This document shows positions 52,951 through 64,000 of a stretch of 64,000 nucleotides of DNA, in pieces. Numbering within the stretch: position 1 is the stretch's first letter; every line of letters starts with the position of its first letter. Below the pieces are notes generated by a model. The model had not been told where the DNA came from, ran no database searches, and saw only the letters and a program-made list of their open reading frames with translations. The position numbers and the translations under genes are program-made. This stretch comes from Gracilariopsis chorda (taxonomy: Eukaryota; Rhodophyta; Florideophyceae; Gracilariales; Gracilariaceae): positions 1 through 64,000 of the forward strand of contig NBIV01000118.1 in assembly GCA_003194525.1 (NCBI GenBank). The letters are read 5' to 3'.

Positions 52951-53780
52951 GTGAGTGTTCCAACGACACGAAAAAAGAACGCAGAAGCTCTGTATCTCTC
53001 CGGGGCTGATGACGCAATATTTCTCGGTGCTTTGGTACCTCTTGTTCTTCGCAAGTTTTTGCAGCTACCAGACCACACTGCCCGCGCTGTCTCACCTGAA
53101 CTATACACCCTTTGGCATCTGACAAGCTTTATTTCGACAAAACTGTTGGCCGATTGTATAAATATAAATGAGGGTGGAGCGCTTCGTTTTTATTGCAGTT
53201 CTGACATTGATGACCGCGTATTTGCATCATTTGGAACATGGCAAGAAGTGAATGGATGTGTAGAAGGCGCAGGGGCCAACCCAACGTTTGATCAGCACTC
53301 TATTGTAGAAGTTCTGAACACATTTGAAACAAACGTGCGTAAACCACAACCGTACTGTCGCTGCGCTCTTCTACCTCTATCAAAATCATATGGTGTCAAA
53401 AGCTTTACAAACTGGATTTCATTGCAAGCTTTGCTGCTGGTGAATATAGCTCCCGGTTGCGTTTCTTTGAAGTCACAAGAAAGTTTCTTTCCGACGCATT
53501 TGCCTCCTAGAGGTCACGTACTCCAGCCACTTGGAATTGTTATACGGTAAAACTGCGAGTATCTGCTTAAGAATCCTCCCCCAGCAGATGTTGAAATCCT
53601 TTACATGACTTGGATAGTGGAATTTTCTGGCAGACCGTTCTCTCTTGAGCTGATACTGTCTGGTTTTCGAATTGCTTTTCGGCAGAACTTTGCAGCGACA
53701 GTAGCGGTTCTAATGTACTTCGAGGCACTTCTTTTTCAGACTTTGAACCTATGTAATGCAGTGCACTGGGTACATGTCTA
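52951..53780 (+). pseudogene. hypothetical protein in the unidentified insertion
   Basis: Open for about 200 codons to TAA 53,548-53,550 and again open in the same frame to 53,780 (NPPPADVEILYMTWIVEF, LFQTLNLCNAVHW). No domain recognised. No ATG at the start (GTG 52,951), so the true start is probably upstream in another frame. Convergent with the minus-strand ORFs. Region 52,160-52,950 before it has only short ORFs, including a 90-codon minus ORF (52,506-52,778). Confidence 0.35.
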
Positions 53781-53786
53781 ATCCTA

Positions 53787-56700
53787 TTAGTGGATTTTGA
53801 CTACGGACTCCTTCGTCATTCGGCTATCGGAATTACTTCGAGAGGCTTGCGAGGGGGCACAAGGACTGTCTTCCCTTAGCTGCCTGCCAACCGCTACTCC
53901 TGATCGCAACTGATCTGCAGCAGCCATGGTATGCACCCCCTCATTCATGAAAATACGATTGCTGCAGATGCCTGCGCTGCAAGAGCAACCGATACAATGG
54001 AGTGTTCTCCTTCGACAGCAGCAACGCGATGTGCTGCAGTCCCTCTTCCATCTGCATATGCTAAAACCCGAGCTTATTTCTTTCTGAAGAGCAGTTATAT
54101 TCTTCTCTTTCTCTAGAACCATAGTCCCGTTTTTGTTTCTATCCCCATTTGACGCTGTAGCCACCCAATTTAGCAGCAAACCAATTATGTGCTTCTGCAT
54201 CATTCCAATACTTTTCGACGACAAAAGTAACTATTGTAGACTGGAAAGCAATGTGTTGGGTTGGTGGAACCAGCCCCGCAACTGAAGTTGCATTGTCCGA
54301 TACAAATCGGTGAGCATCCTTTTTCCAATCTGGTGTTCCGACAAGGAGCGGAGAAGCAAACATCTTCTTCAATTATCTGATCATATCTCCTTCCTTCATC
54401 CCTTGTACCCGTACCTTCTCTCTCAGATCCCCTGAAAGTTCTTCCTTCTCTTTAATGGATGTTAATTCTTTTAAACGTTTTCTGCTCAAGTATGAGAGTA
54501 TCATGAGAGTCTCAAACCTTTTGACCTTTCTGGATCGTCAATGTGTTCTTTATGGCGCATATAAGTCCGTAGATATGTGTCGTGCGTTGTAAACAACGTT
54601 CCTGAGGTATAATTGCATCCAGCGAATGCAAATATGCTGTAAAAAGTAAAGGTTGAAATCCTGGCAGACTCGACCTTTGAAATTATTTCTCCCATGTCAA
54701 TGACCATGTCCCCAAGGACGTGAAACGCCTTCTTTCCTCTCCGGCACGCATCCATGCAAAGAATCATGAGTACCTAAGTATAATTGGATACAAAAACGTG
54801 GTAGAAATCCCTTCCGTTCTAATTGTTCCTTCTCTCTGTAAGTAATAGCAGCACAAAGTTCTTGAACGTTGAGACGAATCGAATTTCCGACTCTCCGTGA
54901 CTAATATCTCGAGTGCCTACCTGCAAACCGTTTGATTGGGAAAAGACGATAACTCTTGATCTCAGCAAATGACACAGCCTCTTAGGAGACGGCTCTTATC
55001 GGAGTTTCTCCCCATCCTTTTCTCCCCGCAAAGATCCTGATAGGCCAAACTGGTTGTTTTGGTGTCGTTTCCTCTTCAAAAGAAGTATCTCCGTAGGACG
55101 AGAACTGTCTATAGGGAACTCCTCGAGGATTTCCTCCACTTTTGTTCTGAAAACGTCTGGTTCTAAGGAAACACAGCCTCCATGAAGATACACCTGTAGA
55201 TCACCGCGTCTGTGGGATACGTTATTTATTGCAGAAATTGCCCCACATATCAAATTTAGACTTGCAAGGCGATTGCAATTGTCCCAAAACGACAGAAGAT
55301 ATGTCCAAGGCACATTAAGCCTTTCGTTTAGCGGAGGAGTCCTGTGACTCTGGCTCTCGTCGTCCGTCGCAAGAACAGATCTAGAAACGTCGCGCCAGTG
55401 ATGTTCTCCGGCCTTTTGTCTTATCAAAAGACTAGGGTCATCTATATGGAGATGGAGCTGTCTTACATAGTTTCCTCTCGACCCGCTTGTCCAAGGTTGC
55501 AAGAAAGTCTTCATTTTCGTGACTGTCACATCAAACAGTGTAGTCCCTGAACTACCATCGTTCCTTTGTGTTTATTTACAGTTCATGACATCGATCATCA
55601 CAGATGGCATTTGCGGGAAATGAAAGTCGTAAATGTACGCAGACACTGCGCGGGTGTTATGCCCCTTGCACGCTTCAGCCAGGCGTGCAGCCTCCAGGAA
55701 GGAACTTGTGCTGCACTTCAAGTCACCTGCAACAGGGGGAGGCTGGCGTAAGATAAGTTCCAAGAAGCGAGCCATGCAGCTCTTATTGAAGTGTTTAATA
55801 TCTCTTTTGTCCATCCGATACGCATCTGCGAGTAGATATACGACATGGTGTGAGTCGCGCAGAGACATCCACCTATTTCTTATGTTTTCCACGTCTACGA
55901 CGTGTCCTCGACCAGCTGCAGCCCATTCTGCAAGAGTCAGTGTCTTCAATGCTCTCGATACAACATGCCGCCAAACAGCAAGCTGTTTCTCAAAACTGGT
56001 ACGACTCCGTCTACCTTTTAAGGAACTTGGAGCCTATTAGGAACAGAGGTGCAGTGGTTGAATTGGCTGGAGGTTGATGGTGCTGATCTGAGTTAGAAGT
56101 ACGGAACATCCATCGGGGTTTATATAGAGTTTCTACTCTAGTTCTATCAGTGCCACTAGTCGATGAGAATTCGTCCGAGTTACACAGTATGATGCTTGGT
56201 GTTCGTGCTGGCCTCCGTACACGACTGGTTTACCAGTTTCAGTGCCAGATCTATTCGTTTGATGACTTCGGCAAATTCTATCAATGCTGGTGACTTGTCT
56301 TCAGACGAGGTCTCGATGATATGGCATGAATCCACGGTGCCAGTAATGACTTGGCAGGACTGCCTTGGAAATCTTCTATGACCGTTCGATCTTTGCTGTA
56401 CCATGTGAAGTGTCTGTTAGCTTTGTGAGTAGTAGGCAATGTGTACTTTTGAGCCAATATGTGCACGTGGTCAACCAAAACTTCTTTGACATGAACATGT
56501 TGTCATGGCATATTGATACGGTGTCACGAAGATTTCAACTCGGCTTTGAGGCCAGTTTGGTATAGCAAAGGGGTAACAGATTTCTACAGCAGATAGAGTC
56601 GAACAACACTAGCTGGTTTGTGCACGTTAGAACTGATACTAGAGCCACCTATACTCAAAAAAAGGTAAATAATAACTAATTCTATCAGACCCTTTGCTTC

Positions 56701-57301
56701 CATGACCACTCCTGCCAGTGGAATAACCCTTCACCTTGCCCAATCGCCTTTAAATCACTTTCCTCCAAAGGGAGTATCTATATCTTCTTTGGAGCGCCAA
56801 CCAAAAACATCTGGGAGGATAGCAGAAGCATGAAGTTCAGCAGATATATGACCTTGTGAGTGTACGTCAAGAACTCTTTGCTGCGCTGGCAAGGCTTTCA
56901 AGTCTTGAAGTTCCACTGTAAAAACGATTACAGCTTCTGTGTTCTAAGGAAAGGAAATAATGCTCTCTCAGCAGCCTCAGAAGGCAATCCACAGTCCGCA
57001 ATTGACCCGCATTACGGTCATACATGCCTTTGGGGCTCTTCGTAGTGTGTTTCCCGTTGCCAGTAGTCACAGTTCCATCACCATGGCTCGCTCCGACTAC
57101 GTTTTGAAGCATCGAGGGAGCTTTCGAGACTTCAAGAAGCCAGGATGTGGCGTGTTGTAAGTGCGGAAGCGATGATGTGCGGAGACGTTTCACCTGACGT
57201 ATGATGAGCATTTTTATACTATCATCCAGGTTTACATAAGCCCAGCCACGGCAGTCGTAGTTTCCCTCAATTCGAATTGTGAAAGAAAGTAGTCTGGCCA
57301 C
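53787..57301 (-). pseudogene. broken minus-strand ORFs of the unidentified insertion, downstream part
   Basis: Read on the minus strand: 57,301-56,867 (FTIRIEGNYDCRGWAYVNLD), 56,404-56,180, 55,949-55,572 (AAGRGHVVDVENIRNRWMSL), 55,529-54,996 (177 codons, YVRQLHLHIDDPSLLIRQKAG), 54,767-54,501, 54,372-54,139 and 54,224-53,787. Plus-strand alternatives are shorter and less protein-like. I recognise no domain. They could be the remainder of the same protein as 57,594-60,405 or a second gene. Confidence 0.35.
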
Positions 57302-57593
57302 AGCTGCGCCAGGTTTGTCGTTGAATAGGTTGTAGAATACAACTTGTGGCTTTATTCCTTTGAGAAACCTGTAGAACAGGTACAGTTATTGGTACTAGAG
57401 ATGACTGCTTGGGTGCAAGACATCTATAAGTGAGAGCCAGAAGTTATTGGTCAGGTGAGTATGACCAGTGTGCAAAAGAACTTGAAAACCAACAGTTTGA
57501 AGCAAGGAAGTGAAAAGCACCGGGTTGACGAAGTGCTGGTTGTTTGGGTCAGAATAAACTGCTGAGAACAGCCTTGCGTAACAAGCATCCAAC

Positions 57594-58668
57594 TTAAATG
57601 ATTTTGAAAGACACGTTGTCGGTATTTTCTTGAATTACTTTCGCATATCTCTTCGTATAGGGCAAATCAGACTTAACGCAGTCGTCTGTCCCTTCAACTT
57701 CCCGTATTGCGTCAACCACATCCGGACAGTCCGCCAGGACTATGTTAGACGTGTGTATGATCATTTCAGCGCATATATTGAACAGCACAGGACGGTTGTT
57801 GCGGGCATTGCTGTGGTTGAGTATGTTCTACTTGCGAGCTCGTCAACCCTACCTTCAGCGCCATTTCTTTTAGACCCAGCCCATAAAGCATGTCTCTGCA
57901 TAAAGGGTATAAACGCTGCTTTTCGACGTGGAAAAAGCCGGATAACGGCACCATCCACTCAAGAAGTCTGATACTGGCACTCCTGGAATCTGGTGCTTGT
58001 ACGTGCTCGCGGTAAGACCATTGCCAGATGTTGAAGGTCATGCGATAGGTCGTCTGGTCACCGAATATGATGACATATCTTGGACAGCCGTCGTCACGAG
58101 GCCGAACCCAGTCGCAAATCTGAGGGATTTTCGCTTGAATGGTCATGGTGTCGCTTGCACTTTCCTCACAACTATCAATGAAGACGATAATCTTCTCCAG
58201 CAACTATGGCTCGTTCCTAGAACTTCCATAATGTTTCTTGAAGCATGAAAGGAGCATGGTGCGAAAATTGAGCCCACCAGATGCATTGTCGCTACCGGCG
58301 TTATAATCCCCCGGCCTTAGTAGCCTCTCTCTTTCTGCGTAAACGTTGCCATAAACAACGTCATAGAATGCCTGAAGTGCTTTTTTGGTATATTCTGAAA
58401 CGGGGTTACGTATGCAGCTCTCACGAGTACCCAAAACGCGTTTGGGATCTTGCCATTGAGAATCTGTCGTAAACGTCGAAGAGGTTTCATCGCGAGTAGC
58501 ACCCCATCGTCTTTTGCAAAGTACACCCTGAGTCGCAGTGCCACTTATAACAGGGTTCTTATTTCCTGCTATTTTCACCGAGTGCAGTGGGATCACGTTG
58601 TAGTTGTCAATCTGAACAGTAAGGGGACCATCTGAAAGGGGCACATCGCTCAGAGCCCCACGGGGCAC
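57594..58668 (-). pseudogene. DUF6589-like core
   Basis: Two adjoining minus ORFs. The first (58,668-58,204) has VQIDNYNVIPLHSVKIAGNK followed by SGTATQGVL. The second (58,203-57,766) has YVIIFGDQTTYRMTFNIWQW, RLLEWMVPLSGFFHVEKQR, and continues in another frame as LFNICAEMIIHTSNIV to 57,594. The order D-N-x-N ... GTA, then GDQxT, then W-x-x-P-x-x-GFFH is what I know of DUF6589, a family common near mobile elements, with a possible transposase role. The match is from memory of motifs, so treat it as tentative. Confidence 0.4.
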
Positions 58669-58970
58669 GCTCTCGCAATCCGAGGACAGTCTGTTCGTGC
58701 ACCTTTCTAGCGTGTCGTATGACGTCGTAATACAGAGTGCGGTATGGACACTGTTCTAAGACGGAGTAGTTTCCAGGATGCCAGCAATTGACATGCAGGT
58801 TGTTATCGGCCCGGCAACAAGGTTCAGTTCGCGAGAAGACGACTTATTCTATGAGGACCCTCACCACTAGACCAGCGTCACAAACGGAGACCTCCATGTC
58901 CAAACTCTAGTGAATACGTCCCAGCTGAAGTACGCTTCCCATACAGTCGTTTGGACTGTGCTCGATGCAG

Positions 58971-60405
58971 TTACATACTGGAAACATGTGCAAAAGGTCC
59001 CTTTTCTGCCTCTCTTGCCGTTATTCGCCAGAACAGCAGCCGGTTACTTGACGCCATCTCAAGCAAGAAGTGGGTCCATAGCGGTTGAGGTATTCCTGCA
59101 CTTTCATGAGAGGGAGACCAACACCGTGACCAGTACCTGTCTCTGCCTATCTTAAAGTTCTTGGGTACTGTATCCAAACATTTGCGCAGCGTGCTTAGTG
59201 GGTGGCCTTGGTTATCAATGCGCGAAGATTTACTGGGGCAACGCGATGCCACCTTGGGGAAATTTTCTGAAGCGTAATAGCGCAGGCGTGGGGTAGTGCG
59301 ATACAGGTGCACTTTCTTGGCAGCGAGAAAGGTGCGAAGTTTCGATTCCATTGTTCGCCTGTCAAGCTGCTTTGCTCCCGTTTTACGTTCGACCAAAACG
59401 AACCTACATCTCACCACTGCCGAAAAGGGCAGAAGTCTACAGCGCAAAGAATCTGCAGGCATGATAACGGGAGCGTTCAATTTCTTTTCGTCAACGCGGA
59501 GGAACCAAACTCAACTTATTTGGAATGAGCTGTCCGTGTCGTTATCCACACATTGCAGAATCAAATCGACAAGGACGCGATCAACAGTATCAGTTATTGA
59601 TGTTGCATCCAACTCAGGGACATCTCATTCTTTTTCTATAGATATTACATATCTGCAGTTCGAACACGCCGGTTGGCCTTGCACCTCTAGCGTCTAGTTT
59701 CCCGTTAGAAAAAAGAGTTCAGAGAGTGCTTGAAGTCAATGAATGCGTACACGTTTTCGAGCGACACCACTGGAAAACCTACAATTCTTCGTAATACTGG
59801 CCTTCTCGTCCGACAGCCATGTTCACTGAAAACACATCTCAATTTTGAAGCAGCCTCCCCAAATTTGCATTCTGCGCAATCCTGAGCGTGGCCCGTTTGA
59901 TTATAATGTAGCTTACATAAATGCGCCTGCAGAATTTGCGCTATCAGAGCTTGAACATCTTTACGCTCCACTTCTGACTTCTCTACCAGGTTCAATATGA
60001 AATGGTGGACCACTTCTTCTCCGGCCACCCCAGATTAAATAAATGTAAGTTGCCGTATGGTCGTTTTCTGTATCGTGCTTGAGGAGTCTCTTTGGCCCCA
60101 TTAAAAGACATTCGTGCGCAAAGAAAGCAGTTCGAAGCCGGCACTCTCCGGTTGGGGGCAACCCGTGTTTTTCGAGCTTGAAGAGCGTGTCGTGCCCTTG
60201 CTCGAAAGCGGCGCAAATGGGAAATGATATGCCATCCAATCTTCGGGGAGCGGCATGACATCCAGAGGAGGTTTATGCCACCTTCGTGGGCGTGGAAGGG
60301 GTTTGGAACTTCTCCAGTGTCCACGGATGCCCTACTTTGTACCTGATGTTCAGTGAGGGTGATGCTTCGGCACGGTTGTTTGATGCTGTGCTGACCATAA
60401 GCCAT
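58971..60405 (-). pseudogene. N-terminal pieces of the insertion's main minus-strand gene
   Basis: Minus ORFs at 60,405-59,992, 60,239-59,961, 60,028-59,705 and 59,480-58,971 follow each other with frame changes. One has a Cys/His cluster (CKLHYNQTGHAQDCAECKFG) that could bind zinc. Another reads SSRIDNQGHPLSTLRKCLDT. No family call; they precede the DUF6589-like core in the same orientation. Confidence 0.35.
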
Positions 60406-60649
60406 ACATTATGACGGTTGAGGATTGGCAGTGGGGTCTACCACACTTTCTTTGTTCCGTTTCATGGGTGCGAAGGCTCACTCTTGGTGCTTGGCGCGGG
60501 TTACTGCCCTAAAAACGGTTCAGGGAGACGGTTGGTGCGTGGCTCAGCAATGCGGAAAAGATTTCACTTGCAACGGGAAGCAGCATGAAGTCAAATACTC
60601 TCGAGTGCGAAGTTAGTTTCCGTAAACCTTTGCATCAGGGGTCGTGGGG

Positions 60650-63060
60650 ACGGATCTGAGAGTCACTTGTTTTGGAGCTATGATATTCTAACTCTGGGAA
60701 AATGTCAATATTTTTAAGAGCTAGCAGACTGTCTACCGCAAAATCGTTCGTATGCTTTCCTCGAACAATAAACCAGGCTTTGGAGAAAAAGGAAGGAATT
60801 TCTAAAAATGATCGAAAACAAAACCAAGCTCACCGTGAGAAGAATCCGAAGCGATCGAATCGGGGAGCATGTGTGCACGGACAAGAGCAAACATTACAAA
60901 GAGAAAGGCATCATTCACGATCCAATAAGAGCTTTTCAGCTCCAAAAAAACGTCGTTGCAGAAATTGTTAACCGCACACTGTTTGAGAAAGCTTGGTATA
61001 TGATTTACTACCATGGTCTCTCTCGAAAATGTTGAGCTAGAGTTATACAAACGGCAAATTGGCTAAGGAACGTTATGCCTACAAAAATTTTAGGAAACCA
61101 AAGTCCTCACGAAACATGGTCAGACCAAATGCTCGATGTTTCCTACCTGCGGGCTTTTGGTTCCAAAGCCTTTCATTTTATTGCAAAAAGCAACTAAAAA
61201 AATGGGTTCCAATTTCAAGGCTCTGCACATTCTTAAGATACGAAGGACTTGATTATTGTTTTATGGATCACAGGAATAATGGCTTGTTGTAAGAACAAAT
61301 GCAAGACTCATCAAGGAACTGAAAAACTCTAGCGTTGAGTTTCAAAGAAAGATTGATGATATTTCTACAACCGAATAAGAACAGAGCAGTAATATCTCAG
61401 AAAATATGAACAACTCTCACAATTATGAAAATGACCAACAAGGTCATGAAAACGTCTCAAGGCGTAGTGGAAGAGTAAGAAAGCAGCCAAAGTGGTTGAC
61501 ATATGAGTACGAAAATTCAGACGAAGAAACAGCAGCAGGAGTGGTCATGACGTAGTCTAACGAGACTGATCCACAAGCTATCGAAGAGGAACATCGCAGC
61601 TCAGAAATGGTTTTCTGAAAAGAGGTTGTGGAGAAATGGATTAATTCGCTCCACCAAGATAATACTTGAATCCTCGTTCCAAAATATGCATGAATAAAAA
61701 TACCTTCTAAGTGGGTTTTTGAAGTCAAACCAGAAATGCCGAAGCAAGAAAAAATATATAGGGTGAGACTGGTTTGTGGAGGACATCAACAACGTTATGG
61801 GATGGACTCTTTTGAAACATACGTTCCTGTCATACGACTGGCTTCCCTACGGACAATGTTGGCTATCGTAATGCATAAGAAAATGCATATTATTCAGACG
61901 GAAGTTAAGACAGAAATTGTATATGGAATACTAGAAGAAGATACGTTTATGGAACAAGAGGAGAGATGTTTTACTGAGCAAAATTATGATTATGTCTGTC
62001 AACCTCAAAAAAATATTTATGGACTAAAAGAGGCACCTCGAGCATGGTATTAAAGCAATAAGAACTATTCTTGGTTATCTAAATATAAGAAAAAAGGGAT
62101 GCAGACAACGTAATAGTTGTTGGAATGGTAATGAAACATTCATTGCACTTTACGTTCATGATGTGGTGCTTGCAAGTGAAAGAATTCAAGTACTGGAGAT
62201 TTTGAAACAAACAAGCAGCTCTAACTTTGATATAAAAGACCTACGAGAGATAGGGCATGTGTTTTGAGTGCAGATTTAGTATAAAACTGGGAAAGAAAGC
62301 TTCAAATTGAGCCAAGAAACGTATGCTGAAACGATTCGCAAACATTTTGACATCGTCAATTGTAGGAAAGTTAAGACTGCGATGGAAGAAAATATATCCC
62401 TGATGAAAGAGACGACAGAGAATCTAATCATGAATCTCCCATACTGTGAAGTACTAGGTTCAATTATTTACTTGATGCTTGAATTCGTCCAGATTTATCT
62501 TACAGCATTGGTTTTTTAAGTCAATTTTTAGAACAACATGGCTTAAAACATTGGAAAGCCTGCCGACGGATTCAACGGTATATTCAGAAGACATAAGACT
62601 ACAGTCTTCTTTATCAGGCAGCTTCAAAACCAAACCTCTACATTTATAGTGACGCCAGTTGAGGAAACACTGAAGATCGAGAATTTTTTTCTGGCTTTGC
62701 AACTTTACTTGGTGACTGCTTGCTATCGTAAAGTACTCGTAAGCAGAGATCCGTGGCTTCGTTGTTAAGAGAGGCCGAAGTAATTGCTCTGTCCGAGGCC
62801 TTCAAGGAAGGAAAATGGCTCTCAAAAGTATTGGGCGATGTTGTGCCAAGCGAAGAGAAGCAAATTACTATTGGTGTTAATAACCAGTCAACTATGTTTA
62901 TTGCAAAGAAAAGGGTGTACATAGAAAATTGAAGCACATCGCTATCCGATACTTCGAAATTCAGGACTGTTTCGATATGAATGAAGTACGAGTTCGTTAT
63001 TGCCCAACTGGTGAAATGTCGCCTGACATACTGACAAAACCATTCTAGAAAACCAAGCTT
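60650..63060 (+). pseudogene. copia-3 integrase core, reverse transcriptase and RNase H
   Basis: Integrase: MIENKTKLTVRRIRSDRIGE, then GIIHDPIRAF and VAEIVNRTLFEKAW (60,808-61,000), then ANWLRNVMPTKILGNQSPH. RT: WVFEVKPEMPKQEKIYRVRL, YVPVIRLASLRTMLAIVM, CQPQKNIYGLKEAPRAWY, and ALYVHDVVLAS, where YVDD has become YVHD (CAT 62,157-62,159). RNase H remnants include AIALSEAFKEGKWLSK-like and LTKPF-like blocks near 62,780-63,045. Stops at 61,376, 61,555 and many later positions inactivate it. A polypurine stretch (AGAGCAGAGG, 63,103-63,112) precedes the 3' LTR. Confidence 0.75.
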
Positions 63061-63112
63061 TGGTAGTTGATGAGAATTTTTGGTCTAAAACAATTTAAAA
63101 ATAGAGCAGAGG

Positions 63113-63363
63113 TGTTATAGAAGCATGTAGAAGATGAGAAGAAGCAATTGGAAACTGTTCTTTTCCAGAATGGTCTATAATGTTTTGTACAACAAAGTCA
63201 TAGAAATTATTTTATGCGTCACAGTAGAAATCCTCTTTTCGTCTAGAACAATTTAAAAGCCTACTAGAACACAATGAGAAGAAGGGCAACTCGCACTTGA
63301 TAGAAAATGGAAGTCAAGTCCAGTTCTCAACTCATCTAAAGCAATAAGGCCGAAGCAACCGCA
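63113..63363 (+). repeat. 3' LTR of copia-3
   Basis: Starts TGTTATAGAAGC directly after the polypurine stretch, ends AACCGCA. Same length within 1 bp as the 5' LTR. Confidence 0.75.
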
Positions 63364-63908
63364 ATAGTGATGTTCAGAGCTTTGTTTCACTTTTTCAGTA
63401 GAATTCCACTTAGACCGTTGTGTGAGATGTCATGGTCCTTCCTGACTTCTACAAAGAAATGAATGGGTCAAAAGGTTCTGCTAATCAAGATTTTCGTCAG
63501 AGTGACCGTTTTCAGACTGCAAAGCAGGCTCGTCGTCGTCTTGCTAAAATAATTCCAGAAACGGTCCTCTAGCGCCCACGCAAACGTGCAACATTCAACA
63601 AGGTGTGTATACACAAGCTGCTGTCATTTTCAGCCCATGCCTGACTTTGTGCATGCTCATGAGAGCTATCGATGATATGTGCGTGCAGCTACCAATTGCT
63701 CAAATATACTTTCATTCCAATTAGCCCATTAGCTTTAACCTGTTTCATGCACTGCAATGTCAAATATATATATATATTTTTGATACTGGGAATACTGCTT
63801 TGTCAAACCTTGTTCAAAAAGCATCACTTACCAAGGGTACTACTGTTATTTTGTGGTAGTCCGACATCTGACTGATGTTCATTGTCGTTGGTGCAGTGGG
63901 AGGACGCT
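63364..63908. other. unassigned right flank of copia-3
   Basis: A short frame reads DFYKEMNGSKGSANQDFRQS and QARRRLAKIIPETVL near 63,440-63,570, possibly the remains of another gene or element. A short TA run lies near 63,765-63,780. Nothing else is recognised. Confidence 0.3.
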
Positions 63909-64000
63909 CGGTATAACAACAATACATACGGCACAAGTCTGCCGGGAGCTTTTGGTTGCTCCGAGAGATTTGGTGCGGTTTACCAAGGGCTACTACGCGA
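63909..64000 (-). repeat. inverted copy of the 33.2-kb dispersed repeat
   Basis: Its reverse complement matches 33,172-33,265, with CGGAGCAACCAAAAGCTCCCGG identical. It continues past the window edge, so another element of the copia-2 type probably starts or ends here. Confidence 0.65.

Larger units (their letters stand above)
52160..60645 (-). mobile_element. unidentified ~8.5-kb insertion in copia-3, possibly a DUF6589-type transposon
   Basis: Copia-3 integrase is interrupted near 52,150 and resumes near 60,650, so this block is an insertion. Candidate end repeats are weak: GGCCCCATGGGTGCAAAAG (52,161-52,179) and, inverted, CTTTGCATCAGGGGTC (60,628-60,643). Content is mostly broken minus-strand ORFs from 60,405 to 53,787 and one plus-strand ORF (52,951-53,780) meeting them tail to tail. 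The only family hint is a DUF6589-like core at 57,594-58,668. Confidence 0.45.
46804..63363 (+). mobile_element. copia-3: Ty1/copia element with two large nested insertions
   Basis: LTRs at 46,804-47,055 (252 bp) and 63,113-63,363 (251 bp) share GCGTCACAGTAGAAATC and GCAACTCGCACTTGAT. Between them, in order on +: gag remnant, a solo gypsy-I-family LTR (47,907-51,486, with piggyBac B inside), protease and integrase zinc region (51,492-52,150), an insertion of about 8.5 kb, then integrase core, RT and RNase H (60,650-63,060) and a polypurine tract. No clean target duplication: GTGAT precedes the left LTR, and GTGAT occurs 3 nt beyond the right LTR. Confidence 0.8.

Noticed and set aside
52161-60643. 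Firm terminal inverted repeats for the 8.5-kb insertion
   Set aside because: The CCCC...TGCAAA similarity needs gaps and no matching target duplication is visible, so I treat it only as a candidate.
1-64000. Naming the species
   Set aside because: Element types and the single intronless GC-rich gene fit red algae but also other microbial eukaryotes; no diagnostic gene is present.

Overview
The window is eukaryotic DNA made almost entirely of transposable elements. Every superfamily seen is eukaryotic: piggyBac, PIF/Harbinger, pogo-like, Helitron, three Ty3/gypsy lineages and three Ty1/copia elements. There are no bacterial operons, Shine-Dalgarno sites or rRNA/tRNA genes. Apart from the transposons there is one convincing gene: an intronless, GC-rich ORF for a small type I membrane protein with a peptidoglycan-binding-like ectodomain (37.0-37.9 kb). 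Repeat-rich DNA around rare single-exon genes would suit a red alga (florideophyte) or another microbial eukaryote such as an oomycete. That identification is an inference and is not settled by the sequence.

Layout. 0-0.5 kb: remnant of a pogo-like transposase on the minus strand, running off the left edge. 0.95-3.8 kb: piggyBac copy A. 4.0-6.2 kb: Harbinger element with a transposase (+) and a Myb/SANT partner (-). 6.3-9.6 kb: pol and 3' LTR of a decayed gypsy (gypsy-III). 10.1-10.8 kb and 21.3-24.2 kb: two parts of a chromovirus (chromovirus-II) separated by a nearly intact 10.55-kb LTR chromovirus (gypsy-I, 10,766-21,319) that carries a long antisense ORF. 24.9-33 kb: a + strand copia (copia-2) split by a complete minus-strand copia (copia-1, 25,417-32,254). 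Copia-1 has an extra C2H2 zinc-finger ORF upstream of gag, itself hit by a 368-bp piggyBac-derived MITE. 33-37 kb: repeats, a 48-bp minisatellite and an LTR fragment. 37.0-37.9 kb: the host gene. 38-42 kb: weak ORFs and CAG-rich hairpin repeats. 42.2-45.8 kb: Helitron with Rep and Pif1-like helicase. 46.8-63.4 kb: a copia element (copia-3) holding two large insertions. One is a gypsy-I-family solo LTR with perfect GAAAC target duplications, itself hit by piggyBac copy B. The other is about 8.5 kb of mainly minus-strand DNA with a DUF6589-like core. 63.9-64 kb: inverted copy of a repeat found at 33.2 kb.

The strongest unusual signal is in gypsy-I. Its whole length, in LTRs and in both sense and antisense coding regions, is tiled with short perfect inverted repeats (stem 4-8 bp, loop 1-7) at several times the density of the flanking elements. 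Other notable points are the antisense ORF, the zinc-finger ORF in copia-1, piggyBac target sites that look like NTAN instead of TTAA, and different catalytic-residue losses in the two piggyBac copies. Most transposon genes are broken. Gypsy-I, with 25 differences between its two 825-bp LTRs, is the youngest-looking.
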